A stretch of 39,831 nucleotides of DNA, taken from NCBI GenBank assembly GCA_905236635.1, contig CAJOCJ010000025.1, positions 1 through 39,831 of the forward strand, given 5' to 3'. Source of the stretch: an uncultured Bacteroidales bacterium (GTDB taxonomy: Bacteria > Bacteroidota > Bacteroidia > Bacteroidales > F082). Of this stretch, positions 15,497-23,430 are shown one piece after another. Position 1 is the stretch's first letter. Every line of letters begins with the position of its first letter. The position numbers were made by a program, and so were the translations under genes. Under the pieces are notes generated by a model that saw only the letters and a program-made list of their open reading frames with translations, did no database searches and was not told the DNA's origin.

Positions 15497-16786
15497 ATGG
15501 AAGAGAAAGAGATTAAAGAGGAAGAAATTCTTGACGAAAATATATCGGAAAACACTGAAGACGTTGATAGTTTGCTGAAATCGGCCCCTCAGAAACTCAA
15601 TATGAAAGACGAGGATCAGGAGGACCAGATGGTGAACAAGCAGGACGAGGGCGAGGAATTTAAGGCCACCTGGCCGTTGCACGATGACATGAAGAAGACG
15701 CTCACCAACGACTTTCACCGCGGATGCCGCATCAAAGCCGACCAATACGAGTTTGCGAGCTGTGTCTTACGTCACGGACAGTGCAAGCTCGACAGCTTCA
15801 ACTGGCTCAAAGACTATGAGAACGAGCCCCCGAAAGAAGGTGAGCTGATGGTGGCAGAGGTACGTTTCAAGAACGACAGAAAAGACTTTTTCAGCTACCC
15901 TTCGGAGATGCATCTAGTTGAGGGTGAGTTAGTTGCAGTGGAGACAGCAATAGGCCATGACATAGGCATTGTGACTATGGTGGGCGAACTCATCGAGAAG
16001 CAACGCAAGCGCAAGAAGAACAATACCCCTGTGGCGGAGCTGAAGAAGATATACCGCCGCGCCCGTATCAACGACGTGGAGAAGTTCCTCGAGGCCATAC
16101 GTCAAGAGGACCACACCCTGTACCGCAGCCGCGAGATAGCGTCGAGTTTGAACCTTGAGATGAAGCTCAACGATATTGAGTATCAAGGAGATAGGACAAA
16201 GGCCATATTCTATTACACTGCCGATGGACGTGTCGACTTCCGTGAGCTGATCAAGAAACTGGCTGAGGAGTTCCATGTGCGCGTGGAGATGCGTCAGATC
16301 GGATTCCGTCAGGAGTCGGCGAAGCTCGGTGGCATAGGCTCATGCGGCCGCGAGCTCTGCTGTGCATCATGGATCACTGACTTCCAGTCGGTGACGACCA
16401 ATGTGGCAAGGGTACAGCAGCTCTCACCGAACCCGCAGAAGCTCGCGGGCCAGTGCGGCAAACTGAAATGCTGTCTTAACTACGAATACGATGCATACGT
16501 CGACGCCCTGAAGGCATTCCCTGACAACAGGATAGTGCTCAAGACAAAGAAAGGCGATGGCATATATCAGAAAATCGACATCTTCAAAGGGCTGATGTGG
16601 TATTCGTACCCATTCGACCGTAACAATATGTTTGCCATTCCGGCAGAGAAGGTGAAAGAGATTATTGAAGACAACAAAAAAGGCGTCTTCCCTGAGCAGC
16701 TCGAGGACTTCGCATTCATCAAAGAACAGAAGAACAACGACTACGGTGAGGATGGCAAACCGGCGGATTTGTCTAAACTTGAATAA
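15497..16786 (+). CDS. PSP1-domain protein (RicT/YaaT-like)
   Basis: 429 residues. An acidic, disordered N-terminus of about 60 residues precedes a PSP1 domain (KADQYEFASCVLRHGQCKLD to TPVAELKKIYRRA). The family's cysteine clusters follow: GSCGRELCCASW and GQCGKLKCCLNYE. In Bacillus, RicT (YaaT) joins the RicAFT complex, which carries Fe-S clusters through such cysteines and modulates RNase Y processing. The role in Bacteroidota is not established. The same C-terminal layout is kept here, so metal or Fe-S binding is likely. First gene of an apparent operon with gldH and PBP1A, an order I recall as common in Bacteroidales. Confidence 0.87.
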   Translation: MEEKEIKEEEILDENISENTEDVDSLLKSAPQKLNMKDEDQEDQMVNKQDEGEEFKATWPLHDDMKKTLTNDFHRGCRIKADQYEFASCVLRHGQCKLDSFNWLKDYENEPPKEGELMVAEVRFKNDRKDFFSYPSEMHLVEGELVAVETAIGHDIGIVTMVGELIEKQRKRKKNNTPVAELKKIYRRARINDVEKFLEAIRQEDHTLYRSREIASSLNLEMKLNDIEYQGDRTKAIFYYTADGRVDFRELIKKLAEEFHVRVEMRQIGFRQESAKLGGIGSCGRELCCASWITDFQSVTTNVARVQQLSPNPQKLAGQCGKLKCCLNYEYDAYVDALKAFPDNRIVLKTKKGDGIYQKIDIFKGLMWYSYPFDRNNMFAIPAEKVKEIIEDNKKGVFPEQLEDFAFIKEQKNNDYGEDGKPADLSKLE

Positions 16787-16792
16787 CACCTC

Positions 16793-16896
16793 CGTCATTT
16801 CGACTGGAGCGGAGCGGAATGGAGAAATCCTCCAATACCGAAAGCTTACGTTAGTGGAGGATTTCTCGACTTCACTTCGTTTCGCTCGAAATGACG
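16793..16896. repeat. 104-bp palindromic repeat element with imperfect 41-bp inverted arms
   Basis: Left arm 16793-16833 and right arm 16856-16896 share identical outer ends (CGTCATTTCGA) and inner ends (GAGAAATCCTCC) with a diverged middle, around a 22-nt loop. Single arms of the same family occur at 23381-23419 and 32026-32064. The element has no gene and looks MITE-like or REP-like. It sits 6 nt after the ricT-like stop and 13 nt before gldH, inside the operon. Confidence 0.85.
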
Positions 16897-16909
16897 ATAC
16901 ACATTGAAT

Positions 16910-17368
16910 ATGAAGAAAGTATTATATATAGTAATCATAGCGATTTTGCTGGTCTCGTGCGGCAATGACAAGCTGTATGACGAGAGCATCGTTATACCCG
17001 AGGCGAAATGGGACAACGAGAACATCCCCTATTTTGATGTCACTGTCGAAGACACCTTGGTGGATTATTCTTTCTATCTGAACATCAGACACTTGGAGAG
17101 TTATCGTTACAGCAACCTGTTTCTGTTTATGCACACCGAGTTCCCGAACGGCAACATCACCCACGACACCATTGAATGCACCTTCGCATATCCTGACGGT
17201 CGTTGGATGGGCAAAGGAAGCGGCAACATGCGCTCTGCAAAGATCCTGTTGAACCCGGCGCTTCGTTTCCCGTTAAGTGGAGTTTATCATTTCGAGATAG
17301 AACAGGCGATGCGCGAAAAAGAGCTGAACGGCATAGCTGATATTGGCATTTGCTTTGAAAAACAATAA
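16910..17368 (+). CDS. gldH: Gliding-motility / T9SS-associated lipoprotein GldH
   Basis: 152 residues. A lipoprotein signal (MKKVLYIVIIAILLVSC, lipobox LVSC) is followed by a GldH-type body: IPEAKWDNENIPYFDV, DYSFYLNIRHLESYRYSNLF, and a C-terminal PLSGVYHFEIEQAMRE. GldH is a periplasm-facing lipoprotein needed for gliding in Flavobacterium and widespread in non-gliding Bacteroidota with T9SS genes, in keeping with the two T9SS cargo genes here. The ATG at 16910 is chosen over a TTG two codons earlier. It starts 13 nt after the palindromic repeat and ends 4 nt before the PBP1A start. Confidence 0.88.
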   Translation: MKKVLYIVIIAILLVSCGNDKLYDESIVIPEAKWDNENIPYFDVTVEDTLVDYSFYLNIRHLESYRYSNLFLFMHTEFPNGNITHDTIECTFAYPDGRWMGKGSGNMRSAKILLNPALRFPLSGVYHFEIEQAMREKELNGIADIGICFEKQ

Positions 17369-17372
17369 GTTT

Positions 17373-19640
17373 ATGACAAAGAAAACATCAAATAAGAAAC
17401 GCGATATCAAGTGGTATCTGGTAGTCATCTGGTCACTTTTTGCAATCTTTTGTCTATCGATATTCCTGCTTTTCCACGGCATCACACATGAATGGTTTGG
17501 TGAAATGCCGACATTTGAAGAACTGGAGAATCCCGAAACCAACCTCGCCACAGAGATCATCTCCGCCGACGGAAAGATTTTGGGTACTTATTACATTGAA
17601 AACCGTTCCAATGTGAGCTATGCCGACATATCACCTTATTTGATTGAAGCCATCGTCGCCATCGAAGACGTCAGGTTTTACGATCATAGCGGCATCGACA
17701 AGATAGCTCTGTTCAGAGTCGCGAAAGGCATCATGACGGGTCAGTCAGACCAAGGTGGAGGCAGCACCCTCACGCAACAGCTGGCAAAAAATCTTTTCCC
17801 AAGAGAAGAAAATCTGACTAAAAGTCAATTGGTAATCAGGAAGTTACAGGAATGGGTAACTGCTACCAAGTTGGAATACAACTACTCGAAAGAGGAGATA
17901 GTGGCGATGTACCTCAACACTGTTTTCTACGGACATAACGCTTTCGGCATCAAGAAGGCGACGGAGACATTCTTCGGCAAAGAGCCTAACGACCTCACTA
18001 TAGAAGAGGCGGCTTTGCTTGCCGGTGTCGTCAACGCCCCTACGAAATTCAGTCCGAAGCGTAATCCCAACAACGCTATGTGGCGTCGCAACCTCGTGCT
18101 GAAACGTATGGAGACCAACGGCGTCATCACCGAGCAGCAATACGACTCGATCTCGAAGATACCTATTGATATGTCGCACTTTGGCGTCCTCGACCACAGA
18201 GCCGGCCAGGCCACCTATTTCCGTGAGTTCTTGAGGAGCGCCATGCATGAATGGGCCAAGACTCATTACAAATCCGATGGCACGCCGTACAACATCTACC
18301 GCGACGGCTTGCGCATCTACACCACCATCGACTCAAGGATGCAGCAATATGCTGAAGAGGCTGTGCGTGAGCATCTCTCGTTAGACCTCCAGCCCGCTTT
18401 CTTCCGTCATTGGAAAAACGACAAGAGAGCGCCGTTTGCACTCAAGACACAGGCCGACATCGATAAGGTCATGACGCTGTCGATGAAACGCTCAGAACGC
18501 TACCGTCTGCTGAAGAAAGCGGGCTGGAGCATGGACTCCATCATCGCCAACTTCAACGAACCGATACCGATGACATTATTTTCATGGGACGGTCCTATCG
18601 ACACGGTGTTAAGTCCAATGGACTCAATACGTTACAGCAAATATTACCTGCAGTCATCACTGATGTCGGTGGAGACCGGCACCGGTCATGTGAAGGCATA
18701 CGTCGGCGGCGTCGACTACCGTTTCTTCCAGTACGACCATGTGACGCAGGCCAAGCGACAGGTGGGTTCTACCTTCAAACCCTTCCTCTATGCTCTGGCG
18801 ATGCAGGAAGGCGAATACACGCCATGCACCAAGATTCCGAACATCAGCTATAGCATACAGCTTCCCGACGGCAAGTTCTGGGAACCCAAGGACTCGGGCA
18901 AGAACAAGTTCGGCGAGGAGGTGACGTTGAGATGGGCGTTGGCACATTCCAACAACCGCATCTCGGCTTATCTGATGAAACGATTCGGACCTGAGGCCAC
19001 CATACAGATGGCGCGCAGGATGGGAGTAACAGCCGACATCCCCGCCGTGCCTTCGATATGCCTTGGTGTGTGCGACATCTCGCTTTATGAGATGGTAGGT
19101 GCATTAAGCACATTCGTCAACAAAGGTGTCTATATCAAGCCTATCTTCATCACAAAAATCGAAGACAAAAACGGCAATATCATCGAGACATTCAAGGCCG
19201 AGCAGCATGAGGCTATGGACGAGGTGACGGCATATAAGATGATAGAGCTGATGAAAGGTGTGGTGTATGAAGGCACCGGCGTGCGTTTGAGAAGCAAATA
19301 CAAACTGAGAAACCCTATCGCTGGCAAGACCGGCACCACGCAGAACCAGAGCGACGGATGGTTTATGGGCATCACACCCGACCTCACCACTGGCGTGTGG
19401 ACAGGTGCTGAAGACCGCTCGGTGCATTTCAAGACGATATCGCTCGGACAAGGCTCCAACATGGCATTGCCTATCTGGGCTTTATATATGCAGAAGGTGT
19501 ACGCCGACCCGACGCTGCACATCAGCAAGGGTGACTTCCCGAAGCCTCTCGCTAACGTCGACCTAGAGTTCGACTGCGACAAATACGAGGAGGAACAGAG
19601 CGTGATTGCACCTGAAGACAGTGAAGAAGACGAATTTTAA
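17373..19640 (+). CDS. mrcA: Penicillin-binding protein 1A (bifunctional transglycosylase/transpeptidase)
   Basis: 755 residues. A short basic cytoplasmic tail and one membrane anchor (WYLVVIWSLFAIFCLSIFLL) precede a GT51 glycosyltransferase domain with IEDVRFYDHSGID and GGGSTLTQQLAKNLF. The penicillin-binding transpeptidase domain has the active-site SxxK motif in GSTFKPFLYA, SNN in AHSNNRISAYL, and KTGTT in AGKTGTTQNQSDGWF. It polymerises and crosslinks peptidoglycan from the periplasmic side. The ATG at 17373 (MTKKTSNKKRDIKW) is chosen because a longer frame would overlap gldH and begin with TTG. It lies 8 nt before obg. Confidence 0.93.
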   Translation: MTKKTSNKKRDIKWYLVVIWSLFAIFCLSIFLLFHGITHEWFGEMPTFEELENPETNLATEIISADGKILGTYYIENRSNVSYADISPYLIEAIVAIEDVRFYDHSGIDKIALFRVAKGIMTGQSDQGGGSTLTQQLAKNLFPREENLTKSQLVIRKLQEWVTATKLEYNYSKEEIVAMYLNTVFYGHNAFGIKKATETFFGKEPNDLTIEEAALLAGVVNAPTKFSPKRNPNNAMWRRNLVLKRMETNGVITEQQYDSISKIPIDMSHFGVLDHRAGQATYFREFLRSAMHEWAKTHYKSDGTPYNIYRDGLRIYTTIDSRMQQYAEEAVREHLSLDLQPAFFRHWKNDKRAPFALKTQADIDKVMTLSMKRSERYRLLKKAGWSMDSIIANFNEPIPMTLFSWDGPIDTVLSPMDSIRYSKYYLQSSLMSVETGTGHVKAYVGGVDYRFFQYDHVTQAKRQVGSTFKPFLYALAMQEGEYTPCTKIPNISYSIQLPDGKFWEPKDSGKNKFGEEVTLRWALAHSNNRISAYLMKRFGPEATIQMARRMGVTADIPAVPSICLGVCDISLYEMVGALSTFVNKGVYIKPIFITKIEDKNGNIIETFKAEQHEAMDEVTAYKMIELMKGVVYEGTGVRLRSKYKLRNPIAGKTGTTQNQSDGWFMGITPDLTTGVWTGAEDRSVHFKTISLGQGSNMALPIWALYMQKVYADPTLHISKGDFPKPLANVDLEFDCDKYEEEQSVIAPEDSEEDEF

Positions 19641-19648
19641 TATTTGAC

Positions 19649-20641
19649 ATGGCAAACTCGAATTTTGTTGATTACGTGAAGATTTTCTGTCGTTCTGGCA
19701 AGGGCGGCAACGGCGCTATGCACTTCAACCACGCCAAGTACGTGCCTAAGGGCGGTCCTGACGGCGGCGACGGCGGCAAAGGTGGCGACGTCATCATGAA
19801 AGGCAACGCCCAGCTGTGGACGCTGCTGCATCTGCGTTACACCAAGCACCTCTTTGCCGGCGACGGCGAGCCGGGCGGCGCCAACCAAAGGACAGGCGCT
19901 CAAGGCAACAACGTCATCATCGAGGTGCCGTTGGGCTCCATGGCATACGACGCTGAGACCAACGAGCCTCTCGGCGAGGTGACTGAAGACGGACAGGAGA
20001 TCGTCATCATGAAAGGCGGACGCGGAGGCAAGGGCAACACCTTCTTCAAGACCGCTACCATGCAGGCACCGAAGTTCTCGCAGCCCGGCGAGCCGTCGGA
20101 GGAACGCTGGATCATCATCGAGTTGAAACTTCTGGCGGATGTCGGCCTCGTGGGCTTCCCGAATGCAGGAAAATCGACATTGCTGTCTGTCGTTTCAGCA
20201 GCAAAACCTGAGATTGCCGACTACCCGTTCACCACACTGACGCCAAACCTCGGCATCGTGCCATATTATGACTTCAAGTCGTTCATCATGGCCGACATCC
20301 CGGGCATCATCGAGGGCGCATCCGATGGCAAAGGCCTGGGTATCAGATTCTTACGCCATATCGAACGCAACTCGATCCTGCTGTTCCTCGTCGCCGCCGA
20401 CAGTGAGGATGTGAAGGAAGCATACGATGTCTTGTTGAATGAGTTGAAGAAATATAATCCTGAATTGCTGGATAAGAAGCGCATCCTCGCCATCAGCAAG
20501 TGCGACCTGATTGATGAGGAGACGAAGAAAGAGATAAAGAAACACCTCCCGAAGAAGGTGCCGCATCTGTTTATCAGCTCGGCTACGGGAGAAGGCATCA
20601 AGGAGTTAAAGGATTTGATTTGGCTTTCATTAACTGAATAA
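19649..20641 (+). CDS. obg: GTPase Obg/CgtA
   Basis: Ribosome-assembly and stringent-response GTPase. The N-terminal Obg fold is glycine-rich (CRSGKGGNGA, KGGPDGGDGGKGGDV, GGRGGKGN). The G domain from about residue 157 has G1 GFPNAGKST, G2 DYPFTTLTPNLG, G3 DIPGIIEGAS, G4 SKCD and G5 SSATGEGI. At 330 residues it ends directly after the G domain, without the acidic C-terminal extension I recall in Bacteroides Obg. The stop codon overlaps the next start in TAATG, so translation of the PAP2 gene is probably coupled. Confidence 0.95.
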   Translation: MANSNFVDYVKIFCRSGKGGNGAMHFNHAKYVPKGGPDGGDGGKGGDVIMKGNAQLWTLLHLRYTKHLFAGDGEPGGANQRTGAQGNNVIIEVPLGSMAYDAETNEPLGEVTEDGQEIVIMKGGRGGKGNTFFKTATMQAPKFSQPGEPSEERWIIIELKLLADVGLVGFPNAGKSTLLSVVSAAKPEIADYPFTTLTPNLGIVPYYDFKSFIMADIPGIIEGASDGKGLGIRFLRHIERNSILLFLVAADSEDVKEAYDVLLNELKKYNPELLDKKRILAISKCDLIDEETKKEIKKHLPKKVPHLFISSATGEGIKELKDLIWLSLTE

Positions 20642-21228
20642 TGCTCAACGAGTTAGACCATCAGCTATTTCTGTTTCTCAACGGCTTGCACGTTGGGTGG
20701 CTTGACCATGTGATGACGTTCATCTCATCGACAGCAGGCTGGATCCCGTTTTATGCGGTGCTGGTGTTTCTCGTTTTTTATAAATACAAATGGAAAGGCT
20801 TGTGGGTTATTTTAGGCGTGGCAGTGCTCATCACCTGTTCCGACCAGATTGCTTCGTCGGTTTTTAAGCCTTTAGTCCACAGACTTCGTCCATGCCACGA
20901 CCCTTTGATACAAGATTTGGTATATCTTCCAAACGGACATTGCGGTGGAATGTACAGTTTCATGTCGTCGCATGCCGCTAATACATTTGCTTTGGCGACA
21001 TATATCTGGCTGATAATGAGGCAGTTCTATAAAAATATCGGCTGGGTGATGTTCCCTTGGGCGACGGTGGTGTCGTATAGCAGAATCTACATGGGAGCGC
21101 ATTTCCCAGGAGATGTGATTTGTGGTGCGGTTCTAGGAATTTTACTTGGTTTCGGTATCGGTTACTTGGTTCGTTATATCGTCGGAAAATCAGACAAAGG
21201 TTCCAGTCGCCCCTCCTCCACTTTATAG
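20641..21228 (+). CDS. PAP2-superfamily phosphatase, likely undecaprenyl-diphosphatase or lipid phosphatase
   Basis: 195 residues with about five membrane helices. The three PAP2 signature motifs are present: KPLVHRLRP (KxxxxxxRP), SSHAANTFA (PSGH-like, with the catalytic His) and SRIYMGAHFPGDV (SRxxxxxHxxxD). Such proteins recycle undecaprenyl diphosphate or dephosphorylate lipid A or phosphatidylglycerol phosphate at the membrane. Position after PBP1A favours an envelope role. It starts within the obg stop codon (TAATG). Its last 55 bp overlap the convergent gene at 21174-21587. Confidence 0.85.
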   Translation: MLNELDHQLFLFLNGLHVGWLDHVMTFISSTAGWIPFYAVLVFLVFYKYKWKGLWVILGVAVLITCSDQIASSVFKPLVHRLRPCHDPLIQDLVYLPNGHCGGMYSFMSSHAANTFALATYIWLIMRQFYKNIGWVMFPWATVVSYSRIYMGAHFPGDVICGAVLGILLGFGIGYLVRYIVGKSDKGSSRPSSTL

Positions 21229-21587
21229 CAAAACATCGTTTTCCCGTTGGTTAGCGTGAGATATTTCGCTTTTAGTCCTGAATAATATCTTATTGCTTGG
21301 TCAAGCACTTTTTCGGTTATTGGCACTGTTTCTGCCTTGCATTCAACTATCATCTGTGGCTCGCCGAGGTTGTTGAAAACCACTATGTCGGCACGTTTCG
21401 GGAGGTTATTCACCTTGATGGAATACTCCACAGCTATGAGTCCGGCGGCTAGTTTTCGTGTCTCTACGAGATAATACAGCATCTTTTGGCGCACCTGCTC
21501 CTCGGGCGTCAAAGAAACCCATTGTCTCCGAAGCGGGTCGAAGACAATGGATTTATTATCAACGATTTGTGTTTTGAACCAGTCCAT
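21174..21587 (-). CDS. Orphan HsdR_N-like PD-(D/E)XK domain protein
   Basis: 137 residues from ATG 21587 (MDWFKTQIVDN). The fold matches the N-terminal domain of type I restriction HsdR subunits: RQKMLYYLVETRKLAAGLIA, then a PD-(D/E)XK core in RADIVVFNNLGEPQMIVECK with the Asp and the ExK pair, and a conserved QAIRYYSGLKAKYLTLTNG. There is no helicase or motor domain and no HsdM or HsdS nearby. Stand-alone proteins of this type are common in Bacteroidota, and their substrate is unknown. It starts 4 nt after the lipoprotein stop, probably in one transcript. Confidence 0.8.
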   Translation of the reverse strand: MDWFKTQIVDNKSIVFDPLRRQWVSLTPEEQVRQKMLYYLVETRKLAAGLIAVEYSIKVNNLPKRADIVVFNNLGEPQMIVECKAETVPITEKVLDQAIRYYSGLKAKYLTLTNGKTMFCYKVEEGRLEPLSDFPTI

Positions 21588-21591
21588 ATTA

Positions 21592-22572
21592 TTAATTCGG
21601 TATCTGGAAATATTCCGAAACGCCGTCGCCATCACCGACTATGCGATATGAATTCTCTGGCGGGAGATTCGGATTGCCGTATGTCTTTACAAGGATTTCC
21701 GCGATTTTGAAATCTCTCACGCAACGGTTCGCGTCATCCCAAGTGCCGCTCAAAATTGTCGCTTTCTTAAAATAGCCTGACGAATAGGAAGTGTTTTCTT
21801 CAAGATAATAAGTCGTGAAATTATTACCCGAGCCTATAATATACAAGTCTCTGAACGCCACCGGACGATGTATCCACATTTGATTATCCCACACCCATTC
21901 AATAATATCAATTTTATCTTCTTTTATGACAAAATCGACATAAAGTTCATGATAGACCGTGTCGGCAGGCTCGTCGAATGTGGTATGTATCAGCGTGTGC
22001 GGATTTGAAACAAACATACTGTCAATCACCAAGGGGTCGTTGCCCGAATATATATTCATATACTGGCTAATTTCATCAGCAATTGCATCAGGCAAAACTT
22101 CAGACGGAATATGCCCATTGACAGGCTCCGGCGACCACGGATTGGGATGCGGCTCTTCGTTTTCAGCGACAAACTCAATCTCATTTCCATATCCTATTCC
22201 CTCTGGATTCTGACCGTATGCACGGACATAATATGTTGTTCCAGGTGTCAAATCTGTAAGAAAACCGACAAACTGACCACCCATAATAATTGTCGATTGT
22301 ACATGATTGTCGTCGATAGTCGGATTATGAGTCGTGCTCCAGCAGCATCCCCATTCTGCCAAAGCCACAGAGTCCCAATTTATCATATTACAAACACATT
22401 CGGCTGCAGTGTCGGTTATATCTCTCATATACAATGTCTGCAACTGCGGCAACAGTGTGCTGTCGACAACTATTACAGGCGGCTCGGGATTATCATTTGC
22501 AGTTTTTTCTTTTTTGCACGATACAAAAAGCACCGTGAACAATAGGATTAGGATGGTTAATAGTTTTTTCAT
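21592..22572 (-). CDS. Putative outer-surface lipoprotein with fibronectin-III-like domain
   Basis: 326 residues. A lipoprotein signal peptide (MKKLLTILILLFTVLFVSC, then KK) is followed by a short Pro/Asn linker. An Ig/FN3-like domain at about residues 35-135 ends in GFLTDLTPGTTYYVRAYGQN, the usual FN3 closing strand of Bacteroidota surface proteins. The C-terminal 180 residues match no family I know; they are rich in aromatic and acidic residues and contain repeated beta-strand patterns. There is no SusD or enzyme signature. It shares a likely operon with the HsdR_N-like protein. Confidence 0.72.
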   Translation of the reverse strand: MKKLLTILILLFTVLFVSCKKEKTANDNPEPPVIVVDSTLLPQLQTLYMRDITDTAAECVCNMINWDSVALAEWGCCWSTTHNPTIDDNHVQSTIIMGGQFVGFLTDLTPGTTYYVRAYGQNPEGIGYGNEIEFVAENEEPHPNPWSPEPVNGHIPSEVLPDAIADEISQYMNIYSGNDPLVIDSMFVSNPHTLIHTTFDEPADTVYHELYVDFVIKEDKIDIIEWVWDNQMWIHRPVAFRDLYIIGSGNNFTTYYLEENTSYSSGYFKKATILSGTWDDANRCVRDFKIAEILVKTYGNPNLPPENSYRIVGDGDGVSEYFQIPN

Positions 22573-22600
22573 ATAATCATTCTTTTTGAGTCATTCCAAG

Positions 22601-22996
22601 TTAAAAAGCACAAGCCCAACCGAACTTCTTGACAATTTCTAAAAGAAGATTTTTGTCATTAGCTGGAATTGTCAGTTTTACAGTTTCACTTTTATTATTG
22701 CGTTTTGCGATATTTGCAACATCAATATCATACTTTATCTGCATGTTCATCCAAACATCTGCTGGAATTCCAAACACTTTTTCCAAAGCTATAGCAAAAT
22801 TAAGTGATAATGAACGTTTGCCATTAATTGTTTCACTAATGACTGATTGTTTGATGCCTGTCAGTTCTTCAAGCTGCTTTTGGGTCATTTTTCGCTCTTG
22901 CAATTCATCTTTAATCATCTCTCCGGGATGTGTCGCGGCTAATGGTGTCAGATTATTTGCAATCATATTATCCGGTTTTCCTTCAACGTGTATCAT
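22601..22996 (-). CDS. higA: HigA-family antitoxin (XRE helix-turn-helix)
   Basis: 131 residues. The N-terminal block HVEGKPDNMIANNLTPLAAT, then HPGEMIKDELQERKM, is typical of HigA of HigBA type II toxin-antitoxin systems. The HTH follows: MTQKQLEELTGIKQSVISET with NGKRSLSLNFAIALEKVFG. HigA neutralises HigB and represses the operon. The last 30 residues (VKLTIPANDKNLLLEIVKKF, then GWACAF) form an extra tail resembling short antitoxin-like peptides seen elsewhere in Bacteroidota. It follows the toxin by 5 nt, the usual toxin-first order. Confidence 0.85.
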   Translation of the reverse strand: MIHVEGKPDNMIANNLTPLAATHPGEMIKDELQERKMTQKQLEELTGIKQSVISETINGKRSLSLNFAIALEKVFGIPADVWMNMQIKYDIDVANIAKRNNKSETVKLTIPANDKNLLLEIVKKFGWACAF

Positions 22997-23001
22997 GGCT
23001 G

Positions 23002-23293
23002 TTATTTATAATGATTTGTCAATTCAACAATGTTACATATGGTAGCAATTTTTTGTCCATCCTCAAACTCCTCAGAAAACTCAACTCGATATTTATCATT
23101 AACTCTAACTGATGACAATCCTTTTTTATATCCTTCAAGATGCTCATAATGAAGACTGCCAATGCGTGCCAAATCATTAACACTATTGGCATTTATTATC
23201 ATATTAATGACTTTCACATATCTTGAAACTGTCAGATGTTTTGCCATCAATATAGAGTTCTTTTAAATAATCTTTTTCAAAAATCACTACCAT
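23002..23293 (-). pseudogene. higB: HigB-family toxin, frameshifted near the N-terminus
   Basis: RelE-superfamily mRNA interferase of HigBA systems. The true start appears to be ATG 23293: MVVIFEKDYLKELYIDGKTS is the classic HigB N-terminus. That frame then runs into SFKICESH and stops at 23216. The rest is in another frame from about 23235 and intact: SRYVKVINMIINANSVNDL, GLSSVRVNDKYRVEF, ICNIVELTNHYK. The family has DKKHRFQP plus one or two residues at the join. Adding 26 nt restores a 105-residue toxin, so a small out-of-frame deletion is inferred. An ATG at 23247 could give a shorter protein lacking the first strand and helix, probably inactive. Confidence 0.8.
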
Positions 23294-23301
23294 ATCGACT
23301 G

Positions 23302-23309
23302 CAAAGATA
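23302..23309 (-). promoter_or_regulatory. Promoter -7 element of higBA
   Basis: CAAAGATA on the + strand reads TATCTTTG on the minus strand, only 8 nt before the ATG at 23293. This supports 23293 as the original higB start. Confidence 0.55.
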
Positions 23310-23351
23310 CAATATATTTTTGATAATATCACATTTTTGTGATAAATATTT

Positions 23352-23390
23352 AAAAAAAAGAGAAATCCCAAACAAATTATGAGATTTCTC
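23352..23390 (-). terminator. Intrinsic terminator of rocD, partly built from the dispersed repeat
   Basis: On the minus strand, GAGAAATC (23390-23383) pairs with GATTTCTC (23367-23360), followed by eight T's (23359-23352). The first stem arm is the end of the repeat copy at 23381-23419. It lies about 40 nt after the rocD stop. Confidence 0.65.
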
Positions 23391-23419
23391 CATTTCGCTT
23401 CGCTTCAGTCGAAATGACG
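23381..23419. repeat. 39-bp dispersed repeat, single copy
   Basis: GAGATTTCTCCATTTCGCTT continuing to GTCGAAATGACG. Same family as the arms at 16793-16896 and the copy at 32026-32064; it differs from the latter at two positions. It lies 11 bp past the rocD stop. Confidence 0.85.
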
Positions 23420-23430
23420 GAATGAGTGTC

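Noticed and set aside
16665..16907. Small open frame running through the palindromic repeat after the ricT-like gene
   Set aside because: It overlaps the ricT-like gene out of frame and then translates the repeat (STGAERNGEIL); a repeat artefact, not a gene.
23381..23419. Possibility that the 39-bp repeats are CRISPR repeats
   Set aside because: The copies are far apart, single or inverted, with no regular spacers and no cas genes.
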